From: JBCCFW01 sp039029535
GTDB taxonomy: Bacteria > Acidobacteriota > JBCCFW01
Reading direction: 5' to 3'
NCBI GenBank assembly: GCA_039029535.1
Contig: JBCCFW010000159.1
Span: 1-18,313 of the forward strand
DNA: 18,313 nucleotides
Shown: in pieces, positions 1 through 7,859 of the stretch
Position numbering within the stretch: position 1 is the first letter of the stretch
Layout: each line of letters opens with the position of its first letter
Notes under the pieces: generated by a model
What the model saw: only the letters and a program-made list of their open reading frames with translations
What the model was told of the DNA's origin: nothing
Database searches by the model: none
Position numbers and translations under genes: made by a program

Positions 1-609
1 CGTGGTGCCCCAGCGCGCGTCGACGAGCTCGCGGAGCCCGAGGTGGTCGAGCGCCCGATCGCAGGTGCGGTCGACCAGGTCCTCCAGGGTCTGCGGCCGG
101 TGGTACCAGGGCGGCGCGAGGGGCATGACCGTCGCCCCGGCCCGGGTGAGGGTCGTGAAGTTCTCGAGGTGGACCAGGGAGAGCGGCGTCTCGCGGATCA
201 TGAGGATGAGACGACGCCGCTCCTTGAGACAGCACTCCGCCGCCCGGTGGACGAGGTTGCTGCTGATCCCGTGGGCGATGGAGGCCGCCGTCGCCGTCGA
301 GCAGGGGACGACGACCATGCCGTCGTGGGCGAAGGAGCCCGATGCCGGGCCGGCGCCGATGTCGCGGAAAGCGTGGACGACCCGCTCGGCGGTCGGCTCG
401 AGGCCCTCCAGCCAGAGGTCGACGAGCTCCTCGGCCCGCGATGCCTTGTCGCCGGTCTCCTGGTGGGCCACCCGGCGCGCAGCGTCCGAGATGACGAGGT
501 GGATCTCGCCCACCCGCTCGGCCACCGCCAGCCGGCGAAGCAACCGGCGGGCGTGCAGCGAGCCCGAGGCTCCCGTCATGGCCAGGACGATGCGCAGCGT
601 CTCACTCAT
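1..609 (-). CDS. ubiX: Flavin prenyltransferase UbiX (3' end beyond window)
   Basis: Reading from the ATG at 609-607 on the minus strand gives 203 codons with no stop before the left edge, close to the usual 190-210 residues, so little is missing. UbiX joins dimethylallyl phosphate to FMN to make prenyl-FMN, the cofactor of UbiD-type decarboxylases, and acts in the cytosol. The Rossmann-like start MTGASGS (residues 11-17) is typical. The signature CSTATAASIAHGISSNL lies at 103-119, followed by K129, R139, E140, Y169 and R185, which match known flavin- and phosphate-binding or catalytic positions of bacterial UbiX in identity and spacing. There is no clear Shine-Dalgarno sequence before the ATG. 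No ubiD is visible; it could lie off the left edge. The gene is divergent from dnaG. The family call is very secure; only the C-terminus is unseen. Confidence 0.95.
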   Translation of the reverse strand, partial: MSETLRIVLAMTGASGSLHARRLLRRLAVAERVGEIHLVISDAARRVAHQETGDKASRAEELVDLWLEGLEPTAERVVHAFRDIGAGPASGSFAHDGMVVVPCSTATAASIAHGISSNLVHRAAECCLKERRRLILMIRETPLSLVHLENFTTLTRAGATVMPLAPPWYHRPQTLEDLVDRTCDRALDHLGLRELVDARWGTT

Positions 610-1011
610 CGCCGCAGGAGCTTATCGCCCACCCCCGCGATCCGAGGTGACCCAGGTCCGGAAACACGAAATGTGGTCTTGCGGCTCTTGGAGCGATTTT
701 TCTCATCAGCAGGTCCTCCACTCGGTCCCTAGCGTCACGCAACGAGACGCTCGTGGGGTCGCCCTCAGGACACCGATTCGACGCCGCGCCACTATCATGC
801 TTTCCTTTCAGTGAGTTGCCCCGCTCCCGCCTAAGCGTCACGCGTCGTCATGAGACGTCCCGACACGCTGAGAACGCGACAGTGTTCCGTCGACCAGCCC
901 GTCCATTGACCGGGCATTCCGCGAGCGTGCGGAGTAGTGACCGCCGATTTTCGGACTGGCCTGCTCGTTGCAAGTTGCTGATTTACAAGGCTCCTGGGGC
1001 CATGCCCTTGC
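610..1011. other. Divergent intergenic region, no gene seen
   Basis: This stretch separates ubiX (minus) from the dnaG promoter (plus). Open frames cross it on both strands, but their products show no recognisable family and run into the antisense of neighbouring genes. It is less GC-rich than the coding DNA, with small inverted repeats such as GCGTC...GACGC near 734. I looked for an rpsU (S21) gene, often found before dnaG in proteobacteria, and saw none. The ubiX promoter must lie here but I cannot place it. Confidence 0.5.
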
Positions 1012-1040
1012 TTGACACCCCCAAGACCCAGACCTATACA
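1012..1040 (+). promoter_or_regulatory. Sigma-70-type promoter of dnaG-rpoD
   Basis: TTGACA at 1012-1017 and TATACA at 1035-1040 are separated by exactly 17 bases, a nearly ideal housekeeping sigma-70 promoter. Transcription would start near 1047, leaving a leader of about 37 bases before the ATG at 1084. It is the best consensus promoter I see in the window and drives the operon that encodes the housekeeping sigma factor itself. Confidence 0.8.
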
Positions 1041-1083
1041 TTCGCCTCAAGAGAGGTAGGCAACTCCCGTCCCCATCCGTCCC

Positions 1084-2994
1084 ATGTGGACGGGCTTGGC
1101 TCGCACTCTCCGGCTCCCTTCGACCCGGGTCTTGCCCGTCACCGGATCGCAGGCCCCGGACGGGTCGCGGAGGCCCCCCATCGGCGTCACTGACTCCAGC
1201 GCGCGCAGCGCACCGCACGGACGCGGCTTTCCCCCCGAGTTCGTGGAGGAGGTCCGGAGCGCCTCCCGAATCGTGGAGGTCGTCTCCGAGCACGTCACGC
1301 TCAAGCGAGCGGGGCGTTCGTGGAAGGGCCTGTGCCCGTTCCATGGCGAGAAGACGCCGAGCTTCCACGTCGACGAGGCCAAGGGCTTCTACCACTGCTT
1401 CGGCTGCGGAGAGGGCGGCGACGTCTACCGCTTCGTGATGCAGATCGACGCCCTGAGCTTCCCCGAGGCGGTCAAGCACCTCGCCTCGCGCTCCGGCATC
1501 CCCATCCCCGAGCGACGCCAGCCCGATGCGCGCGACCAGCTCCGCGAGCGGCTCTTCCTCGTCAACGACACGGCGCAGTCCTTCTTCGTGAGCAGCCTTC
1601 AGGGCAACGAGGGCCGCAACGCGCGGGCCTACCTGGAGCGACGCGGCTTCGGACAGGAGATCCAGGAGGGCTTCGGCCTCGGTCTCGCGCCCGAGGGCTG
1701 GCAGAACCTGCGCGACGAGCTGGGGCGACGACGCATCGAAGAGCGGGAGATGACGGCGTCGGGTCTCATCGTCCGGGCCGAGGGCGGTCGCACCTACGAC
1801 CGCTTCCGCAGCCGCATCACCATCCCCATCCGGGCGCTGTCGGGACGGACGGTGTCCTTCGGTGGACGCATCCTCGGTGACGGCGAGCCCAAGTACCTGA
1901 ACGGCCCCGAGACCGCGGTCTACTCGAAGGGCGAGCAGCTCTTCGGCCTCGACCGCGCCCGCACCGCCATCCGCCGGAGTCAGCGGGCGGTGCTCGTGGA
2001 GGGCTTCTTCGACGCCATCGCCCTCCACGCCGGTGGCATCCAAGAGAGCGTGGCCGTGCTCGGCACGGCGCTCACCCCGGGGCAGGCGCGGCTGCTGTCG
2101 CGTTTCACCGAGAAGGTGATCCTCTGCTTCGACGGGGATGAGGCCGGCCAGCGGGCCACGAAGAAGAGCCTCGAGATCCTCCTCGCCGAGGGGTTGGACG
2201 TCTCCGTCCTCACCCTCCCAGGCGGCGAAGATCCCGACGATGCGCTCAAGGCGCGGGGGCGTGAGGATTTCTTGCGCCGGCTTGACGGAGCGAGTAGCTT
2301 CTTCGACTTCTTGATTCGTGTCAGCGCGCGCGAACACGACCTGGCGACGCCTTCGGGCCGGGTGAAGGCCCTCGGAGAGCTCCTCCCTTTCGTCGTCAAC
2401 GCCAGGGATCCCGTCCTCCGCGCCGAGCTGACCGACACCGCTGCCAGCGGTCTGGGCCTGCGTCCCGAGCTCGTTCGGGATCAGGTCCGGCAGCACCTGC
2501 GCCGGGGCGGCGGTGGTCCGGTTCACTCAGGCTTGGAGGAGGTGCTCGAGGACAGCGAGATCACCACCGCGGAGAGAACTCTGCTCTCCTGGCTCATCAG
2601 TGAGGCCAGGGTGCGAGAGCTCTTCCGGTCCCGGATGGGAGAAGAAGGTTGGGCGTTGCTGTCGCGCGGCGGGCTCTACGAGACATTGCTCTCCGAGCCC
2701 GACGACGGCTTCGACCTCAGCCATGCCCTCGAGGCGCTTCCCCATCAAGCGTGGCGCCGGCTCGTCACGCGCTGTGCCTTCGACGCGGACCTCGAGCCCG
2801 TTCCGTCGGAGGACCTTTCGGAAAAGGTCGGTGATCTTCTCGCCCGGCTGGGGATCTCCAGTCAGGCACGGGCACGACAGGACAAGGCCGAGATCGAGCG
2901 CGAGCTGGTTTCGGCAATCAACAGCGGCGAGCTCGACAGGGCTCGTGAGCTGCAAGACCGGCTGCAAGAGCTAGCCAAGGCCATGTACGCATGA
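1084..2994 (+). CDS. dnaG: DNA primase DnaG
   Basis: This is replicative primase, which makes RNA primers for lagging-strand synthesis with DnaB helicase. The frame gives 636 residues. The CHC2 zinc finger is C84, H87, C105, C108 (CPFH...CFGC). The central RNA-polymerase region includes the YDRFRSRITIPI block. The TOPRIM metal site has EGFFD at 306-310 and DGDEAG at 350-355. The C-terminal part beyond about 470 is poorly conserved, as usual for the helicase-binding domain. Family members usually begin a few residues before the segment seen here as PPEFVEEVRSASRIVEVV (from about residue 50). The frame from ATG 1084 therefore adds about 46 odd residues, but no ATG or GTG lies closer; only TTG codons at 1096 and 1132 are alternatives. 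The purine-rich AGAGAGG near 1050 is too far from 1084 to be a good ribosome site. The start is uncertain, the identity is not. rpoD follows after 13 bases. Confidence 0.96.
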   Translation: MWTGLARTLRLPSTRVLPVTGSQAPDGSRRPPIGVTDSSARSAPHGRGFPPEFVEEVRSASRIVEVVSEHVTLKRAGRSWKGLCPFHGEKTPSFHVDEAKGFYHCFGCGEGGDVYRFVMQIDALSFPEAVKHLASRSGIPIPERRQPDARDQLRERLFLVNDTAQSFFVSSLQGNEGRNARAYLERRGFGQEIQEGFGLGLAPEGWQNLRDELGRRRIEEREMTASGLIVRAEGGRTYDRFRSRITIPIRALSGRTVSFGGRILGDGEPKYLNGPETAVYSKGEQLFGLDRARTAIRRSQRAVLVEGFFDAIALHAGGIQESVAVLGTALTPGQARLLSRFTEKVILCFDGDEAGQRATKKSLEILLAEGLDVSVLTLPGGEDPDDALKARGREDFLRRLDGASSFFDFLIRVSAREHDLATPSGRVKALGELLPFVVNARDPVLRAELTDTAASGLGLRPELVRDQVRQHLRRGGGGPVHSGLEEVLEDSEITTAERTLLSWLISEARVRELFRSRMGEEGWALLSRGGLYETLLSEPDDGFDLSHALEALPHQAWRRLVTRCAFDADLEPVPSEDLSEKVGDLLARLGISSQARARQDKAEIERELVSAINSGELDRARELQDRLQELAKAMYA

Positions 2995-3007
2995 GCCAGA
3001 GGATGAA

Positions 3008-4828
<1,821 letters not shown>

Positions 4829-4857
4829 CTCGGGGACGACCCGTTCGATTCGGCACC

Positions 4858-4901
4858 GAGCCGGTAGCTCCATGACGAGAGCTGCCGGCTCGTTTCCGTT
4901 T
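4858..4901 (+). terminator. Intrinsic terminator after rpoD (tRNA-like hairpin)
   Basis: The arm at 4858-4870 pairs with 4879-4891 over 13 bases, with one G-U pair and an 8-base loop. It is followed by the interrupted T run GTTTCCGTTT at 4892-4901. It starts 29 bases past the rpoD stop, as expected for a terminator. Its sequence closely follows the D arm plus half of the anticodon arm of the downstream tRNA (TAGCTC...GAGCTGCCGGCTC), so it may derive from a tRNA copy. Confidence 0.7.
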
Positions 4902-4915
4902 GGAGGTGGGACCGC

Positions 4916-4921
4916 TAGACT
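4916..4921 (+). promoter_or_regulatory. Candidate -10 element for the tRNA region
   Basis: CTAGACT at 4915-4921 resembles the TAGAnT elements before other genes here. It lies 13 bases before the first tRNA-like piece and 66 bases before the intact tRNA. No good -35 hexamer is visible at 16-18 bases spacing, so this is a weak call based on position and recurrence. Confidence 0.35.
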
Positions 4922-4933
4922 CGGGCGTGCGCC

Positions 4934-4986
4934 GGACCAGTAGCTCAATGGTCAGAGCTACCGGCTCATGTCCGGTTGGTTGCTCT
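4934..4986 (+). pseudogene. tRNA-like fragment (5' half, no T arm)
   Basis: The first 49 bases align with few changes to the 5' part of the intact tRNA at 4987: acceptor 5' strand GGACCAG, D arm GCTC...GAGC, a 5-bp anticodon stem ACCGG/CCGGT with loop CTCATGT, and the start of the variable region TGGTTG. The T arm and 3' acceptor strand are missing and the intact tRNA follows at once. It reads as a truncated duplicate. Four bases after the break, CTGG-ACC (4985-4991) could pair with the 5' strand (6 of 7 pairs), using the first bases of the real tRNA. Confidence 0.8.
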
Positions 4987-5062
4987 GGACCCGTAGCTCA
5001 ATGGTTAGAGCTACCGGCTCATAACCGGTTGGTTGCAGGTTCGAGTCCTGCCGGGTCCACCA
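4987..5062 (+). tRNA. tRNA with CAU anticodon (Met elongator or Ile2)
   Basis: This is a complete cloverleaf. Acceptor GGACCCG (4987-4993) pairs perfectly with CGGGTCC (5052-5058). The D stem is GCTC/GAGC with an 8-base loop. The anticodon stem ACCGG/CCGGT has loop CTCATAA with anticodon CAT at 5020-5022. The variable loop is TGGTT, and the T stem GCAGG/CCTGC has loop TTCGAGT. Discriminator A is at 5059 and CCA is encoded at 5060-5062. The lack of an unpaired first base argues against initiator tRNA. The 8-base D loop and TTGGTTG variable region resemble E. coli tRNA-Ile2, whose CAU is modified to lysidine, but elongator Met cannot be excluded from sequence alone. Confidence 0.95.
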
Positions 5063-5090
5063 GAAGCCGACGCACGCCTCGGCTGACCAC

Positions 5091-5200
5091 GAGCCGGTCG
5101 CCTCCGGTACGAACGGCTCATGACCGGTTGGTTGCAGGTTCGAGTCCTGCCGGGTCCAACCAAGGCCGTCGTTTGAAGTGCCCTTGGTGAGCCGGTCGCC
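5091..5200 (+). repeat. Decayed tandem duplication covering the tRNA 3' half and flank
   Basis: The 12-mer GAGCCGGTCGCC occurs at 5091-5102 and again at 5189-5200, 98 bases apart. The tRNA 3' half at 5114 sits 99 bases after the matching base (5015) in the intact tRNA. The same spacing means one unit of about 99 bases (roughly 5015-5113) was duplicated to 5114-5212. The segment between tRNA end and 12-mer has decayed but still shows partial matches. Confidence 0.65.
5114..5162 (+). pseudogene. tRNA 3'-half fragment
   Basis: From CGGCTCATGACCGG through the variable loop, an intact T arm and the acceptor 3' strand CGGGTCC, this repeats the 3' half of the tRNA at 4987 with one base changed up to the discriminator and one extra A before CCA. 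The 5' acceptor strand and D arm are absent and replaced by unrelated sequence, so it cannot fold as a tRNA alone. The rest of 5163-5330 holds no gene or structure that I can support. Confidence 0.8.
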
Positions 5201-5330
5201 GGCGCCGTCGGCAGCGCCGCCGCGACCTCGCTCCGCACCCATGACTCGCGCTTCCGGAATCGTCGTGCGCTGCGCGGACCACGTCCCGAAACAACCCGCG
5301 ATTCGAGCACGCACCTGACCCTCGAGGGCG

Positions 5331-5339
5331 TGCTAGAAT
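5331..5339 (+). promoter_or_regulatory. Extended -10 promoter for the zinc-ribbon gene
   Basis: TGCTAGAAT at 5331-5339 is an extended -10 element (TGn plus TAGAAT). The C-rich stretch CTCCCGG follows. No convincing -35 box lies upstream, which is acceptable for extended -10 promoters. Transcription would start near 5346, about 70 bases before the ATG at 5416. Confidence 0.5.
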
Positions 5340-5366
5340 CTCCCGGTTCTCGCTCAAGTCAGCACC

Positions 5367-5385
5367 GCCTTCGCTTCCCGAAGGC
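5367..5385 (+). promoter_or_regulatory. Leader hairpin before the zinc-ribbon gene
   Basis: GCCTTCG (5367-5373) pairs with CGAAGGC (5379-5385) around a 5-base loop, in the predicted leader 31 bases before the start codon. There is no T run, so it is not an obvious terminator. It could stabilise the mRNA or be chance. Confidence 0.3.
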
Positions 5386-5415
5386 ATTCGATGTCACTTC
5401 CTCCATGAGGCGGCC

Positions 5416-6261
5416 ATGAAGGGGTTTCGCGAGCTTCTCAAGCTCCATCTTGCCGAGCAAGATGCCTGGACGGCGCGCAAGTCGCAGGAGCGACTCGGAC
5501 GTCGGATCTCGGAGCTCGACGAGCGCATCGGCGGCGCGCAGGCCAAGGTCGATCAGTCCAAGGCCAAGTCCGAAGAGATCGCCACGGCACGACGCGCCCT
5601 CGAAGGCGATGCCGCCGATCTCGAGGAGACGCGCAAGAAGTACCACACCCAGCTGATGGAGGCGAAGACCAACGAGGTCTATCGGACTCTCCTGGCCGAG
5701 ATCGAGGCCGCGGCCGAGCGCATCTCCGAGAAGGAGTCCGCGATCCTCGAGCTCATGGAGAAGGACGAGGGCATCCAGGCCACGCTGACCGAGGCTCAGA
5801 CCGAGCTGACCACCGCTCAGGCCGAAACGAACGAGGAGCTGGCCGACCTGCGGGGTCAGGTCGACGAGCTCGAGGTCGTCCGCCTCGCCGCCCAGGAGAA
5901 GGTCGACGTCGCCCGCGAGGACGTCCCCGCCAACTTCCTCCGGGGCTACGACCGCATCTCGGCCAGCCGTGACGGCAAGGCCCTCGCCGAAGTCGAGGCG
6001 TCGAACTGCCTCGCCTGCCGCGTCTCGGTCCGCCCCCAGGTGTGGGTCGACCTCCTCAAGATGCAGCAGCTGCACTACTGCCCGGGCTGCGGTCGGATGC
6101 TCTACCGCCGCGAGAACCTCGAGGGCCTGGTGCCGCCGGAGCAGCTCAAGAAGGATGCCGGCGACGACGGCGCCTCCAACGACGAGCCCGAGGCCACCAG
6201 TGACGCACCGGCCGGCGAGGACTCGCCCGCACCCGCCGGAGCCGGAGGCAACGGGGCGTGA
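5416..6261 (+). CDS. Coiled-coil C4 zinc-ribbon protein (COG1579 family)
   Basis: This is a 281-residue protein. Residues about 1-160 are a long, charged, heptad-like coiled coil. A segment at about 175-195 leads to a zinc ribbon with C198, C201, C222 and C225 (CLAC...CPGC). The family, which includes Chlamydia CdsZ and Helicobacter HP0958, is thought to bind nucleic acid or protein partners; the role here is unknown. Residues after about 243 form an acidic, Ala/Pro-rich tail of low complexity. ATG 5416 has GAGG at 5407-5410. The last codons overlap the GTG start of yggS by four bases (GTGA), so the two are translationally coupled. The overall layout matches the family; the tail looks lineage-specific. 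Confidence 0.88.
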   Translation: MKGFRELLKLHLAEQDAWTARKSQERLGRRISELDERIGGAQAKVDQSKAKSEEIATARRALEGDAADLEETRKKYHTQLMEAKTNEVYRTLLAEIEAAAERISEKESAILELMEKDEGIQATLTEAQTELTTAQAETNEELADLRGQVDELEVVRLAAQEKVDVAREDVPANFLRGYDRISASRDGKALAEVEASNCLACRVSVRPQVWVDLLKMQQLHYCPGCGRMLYRRENLEGLVPPEQLKKDAGDDGASNDEPEATSDAPAGEDSPAPAGAGGNGA

Positions 6262-6968
6262 CGGTGGCCGACGCGGTGACGAGGCCCACCACGGTGGCCG
6301 AGCGTCTCGCCGAGGTCCGCCAACGCCTTCATGCCGCCTGCGGCCGCGTCGGACGCCAGGCCACCGAGGTCACCCTCGTCGGGGTGACCAAGACGGTCGA
6401 GGTCGACCGCATCCGGGAAGCCCTCGACGCCGGGCTGAGCCACCTGGGCGAGAGCCGCTTTCAGGAGGCCATCCCGAAGATGCGAGAGCTCGCCGACCGT
6501 GCGCCGCTCTGGCACTTCATCGGTCGGCTCCAGGGCAACAAGGCCCGCAAGGTCACCGAGATCTTCGATCGGGTCGAGTCCCTCGACTCGCTGGAGCTCG
6601 CCCGCAAGCTCAGCTCCGCAGCCGAGGAGATCGGCCGGGAGCTGCACGTCTTCGTCCAGGTCAACCCGGACGAGGAGGCCAGCAAGGGCGGTCTCCTGCC
6701 CGCCGACCTGCCCGCCTTTCTCGACGAGGTCACCACCCTCCCCTGCCTCGACGTGACCGGTCTCATGGCCATCCCGGCCCGGCGCGACGACACCGACGCG
6801 ACCCGCCGGGTCTTCGGTCGGGTGCGAGAGATGTTCGAGATTCAGCGTCAGAGGCACCCTCAGCTCCGGCACCTGTCGCTGGGCATGAGCGCCGACTTCG
6901 ACATCGCCATCGAGGAGGGCGCCACCGAGGTCCGCGTCGGCCGCGCGCTGTTCGGCGAGCGCGGCTGA
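6258..6968 (+). CDS. yggS: YggS/PROSC-family PLP homeostasis protein
   Basis: This 236-residue single-domain TIM-barrel protein binds pyridoxal 5'-phosphate without known enzymatic activity and keeps PLP and amino-acid pools balanced. The PLP lysine is K45 in LVGVTKTV. Other family blocks are HFIGRLQGNK, VNPDEEASKGG, GLMAIP, LSLGMSADFDIAIEEGAT and VRVGRALFGER near the end. The GTG start at 6258 is chosen because GGAGG at 6244-6248 lies nine bases upstream and no later start keeps the N-terminal helix. It overlaps the previous gene's TGA. Length is normal. A DivIVA-domain gene follows after 95 bases, a partnership reminiscent of the ylmE...divIVA cluster in Gram-positive bacteria. Confidence 0.95.
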   Translation: MTVADAVTRPTTVAERLAEVRQRLHAACGRVGRQATEVTLVGVTKTVEVDRIREALDAGLSHLGESRFQEAIPKMRELADRAPLWHFIGRLQGNKARKVTEIFDRVESLDSLELARKLSSAAEEIGRELHVFVQVNPDEEASKGGLLPADLPAFLDEVTTLPCLDVTGLMAIPARRDDTDATRRVFGRVREMFEIQRQRHPQLRHLSLGMSADFDIAIEEGATEVRVGRALFGERG

Positions 6969-7027
6969 AGGCCACCGGCGTCCTCACGGGCGCTCGAACG
7001 GATTTCGTCGAATTCGGCCGCTTGATC

Positions 7028-7033
7028 TAGACT
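7028..7033 (+). promoter_or_regulatory. Candidate -10 element before the DivIVA-domain gene
   Basis: CTAGACT (7027-7033) followed by CTTGCCC closely matches the elements at 5334 and 12298. The region upstream is AT-richer than its surroundings but has only a poor -35 (TTTCGT at 7003, spacing 19). The gene could equally be read through from yggS. Confidence 0.35.
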
Positions 7034-7063
7034 CTTGCCCGGGGCGAGCTCGCGAGGTTCCGA

Positions 7064-7603
7064 GTGCGCATCACTCCCCTCGACATCCAGAAGCACCGCT
7101 TTCGCCGGGTCCTGCGCGGTTACGACCAGCGCGAGGTCCGGACCTTCCTCACCTCCTTCGCCGAGCAGTACGAGCTCGTCGTGCGGGAGAACCACCAGCT
7201 CCGGGAGGAGCTCGCCGCCCTCAAGGCACGCCTCCGCGAGCATGAGGAGAAGGAGCGGCTCCTCCAGGACACCCTCCTCACCGCCCGCGCCGCCGCCGAC
7301 GAGGTCCGCGAGAGCGCCCGCCGCGAGGGCGAGGTGCTCATCAAGGAAGCGGAGCTGAAGGCGGAGAGCGCGCTCGAGACCGCCCGTCGCCGCGTCGCCG
7401 AGACGGAATCACGCGTCGTGGAGCTCCGGGGGCTCAAGCGCGAGCTGCGGGGTCAGGTCGACACGCTGCTGCAGCGGATCGCGGGCCTCCTGGCCGACTG
7501 GGACGAGGTCGACGACACCTCCGATCGGCTGGAGCTGCTCGACGCCAACCGGCGCGAGGACGAGGCCGACGACGCCCCGGCGAACGATGCGTCGAACGGC
7601 TGA
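7064..7603 (+). CDS. DivIVA-domain coiled-coil protein
   Basis: The 179-residue protein opens with a classic DivIVA/GpsB membrane-binding start: ITPLDIQKHRF at 3-13, then RVLRGYDQREVRTFL at 15-29. After this comes an almost unbroken coiled coil (about 30-150) rich in Glu, Arg and Ala. An acidic tail containing DEADDAPANDAS follows. In Gram-positive bacteria such proteins sense curved membrane at poles and septa and recruit division or polar growth factors; relatives in delta-proteobacteria are little characterised. The GTG at 7064 is the start because GAGG at 7054-7057 is six bases upstream and the domain begins at once. It follows yggS on the same strand. The domain call is firm; a division role is inferred. 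Confidence 0.9.
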   Translation: MRITPLDIQKHRFRRVLRGYDQREVRTFLTSFAEQYELVVRENHQLREELAALKARLREHEEKERLLQDTLLTARAAADEVRESARREGEVLIKEAELKAESALETARRRVAETESRVVELRGLKRELRGQVDTLLQRIAGLLADWDEVDDTSDRLELLDANRREDEADDAPANDASNG

Positions 7604-7608
7604 GGCCA

Positions 7609-7626
7609 GGGGAGCCAGGACTCCCC
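7609..7626 (+). terminator. Hairpin after the DivIVA-domain gene
   Basis: GGGGAG (7609-7614) and CTCCCC (7621-7626) form a 6-bp stem with a 6-base loop, five bases after the stop codon. No T run follows, so this is at best a weak terminator or mRNA-end structure. Confidence 0.35.
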
Positions 7627-7650
7627 GAGATCGGCCCGCTGGCCGTGCCT

Positions 7651-7679
7651 TTGCGCGCCTCGAAGCCGGATGCCATGAT
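7651..7679 (+). promoter_or_regulatory. Candidate promoter for the thioredoxin-fold gene
   Basis: TTGCGC at 7651-7656 and CATGAT at 7674-7679 are 17 bases apart, and TG at 7671-7672 adds an extended -10 feature. CTCCCCG follows, like the other promoters here. The leader to the ATG at 7860 would be about 170 bases with no gene seen in it. Confidence 0.4.
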
Positions 7680-7859
7680 CTCCCCGCCTCACGGCCGGCC
7701 GAGCCCGCTCGGCTGCGACCCGAGGCTCCGGGACCGCAGGGATCGATCGGCCGACGGCCGCCTGCGACGCCTTCCGGACGACACCGCAACATGGGGTGGG
7801 AAGAGCACTGCGATCGCGCGACATCATCGTCGCCAGCGCGGTCGAGTCGGAGCAACTGG

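Noticed and set aside
711..801. Small minus-strand ORF of 30 codons with an upstream GAAAGGAAAG
   Set aside because: A ribosome-site-like sequence exists, but the peptide has no recognisable feature and there is no supporting promoter or conservation evidence.
906..940. TTGACC as a second -35 box upstream of dnaG
   Set aside because: The only -10-like sequence (TAGTGA at 935) lies 23 bases away, too far for a sigma-70 promoter.
838..2526. Long minus-strand open frame of 562 codons opposite dnaG
   Set aside because: It is antisense to a clear primase with all motifs. Long antisense frames are expected in GC-rich codon usage, and the product is low-complexity with no family motif.
4958..5387. 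Minus-strand small ORFs containing WTRQDSNLQPTG and GRTRTCNQPVMSR repeats
   Set aside because: These are the well-known false proteins produced by translating the antisense of tRNA genes; the repeats simply mirror the tRNA copies.
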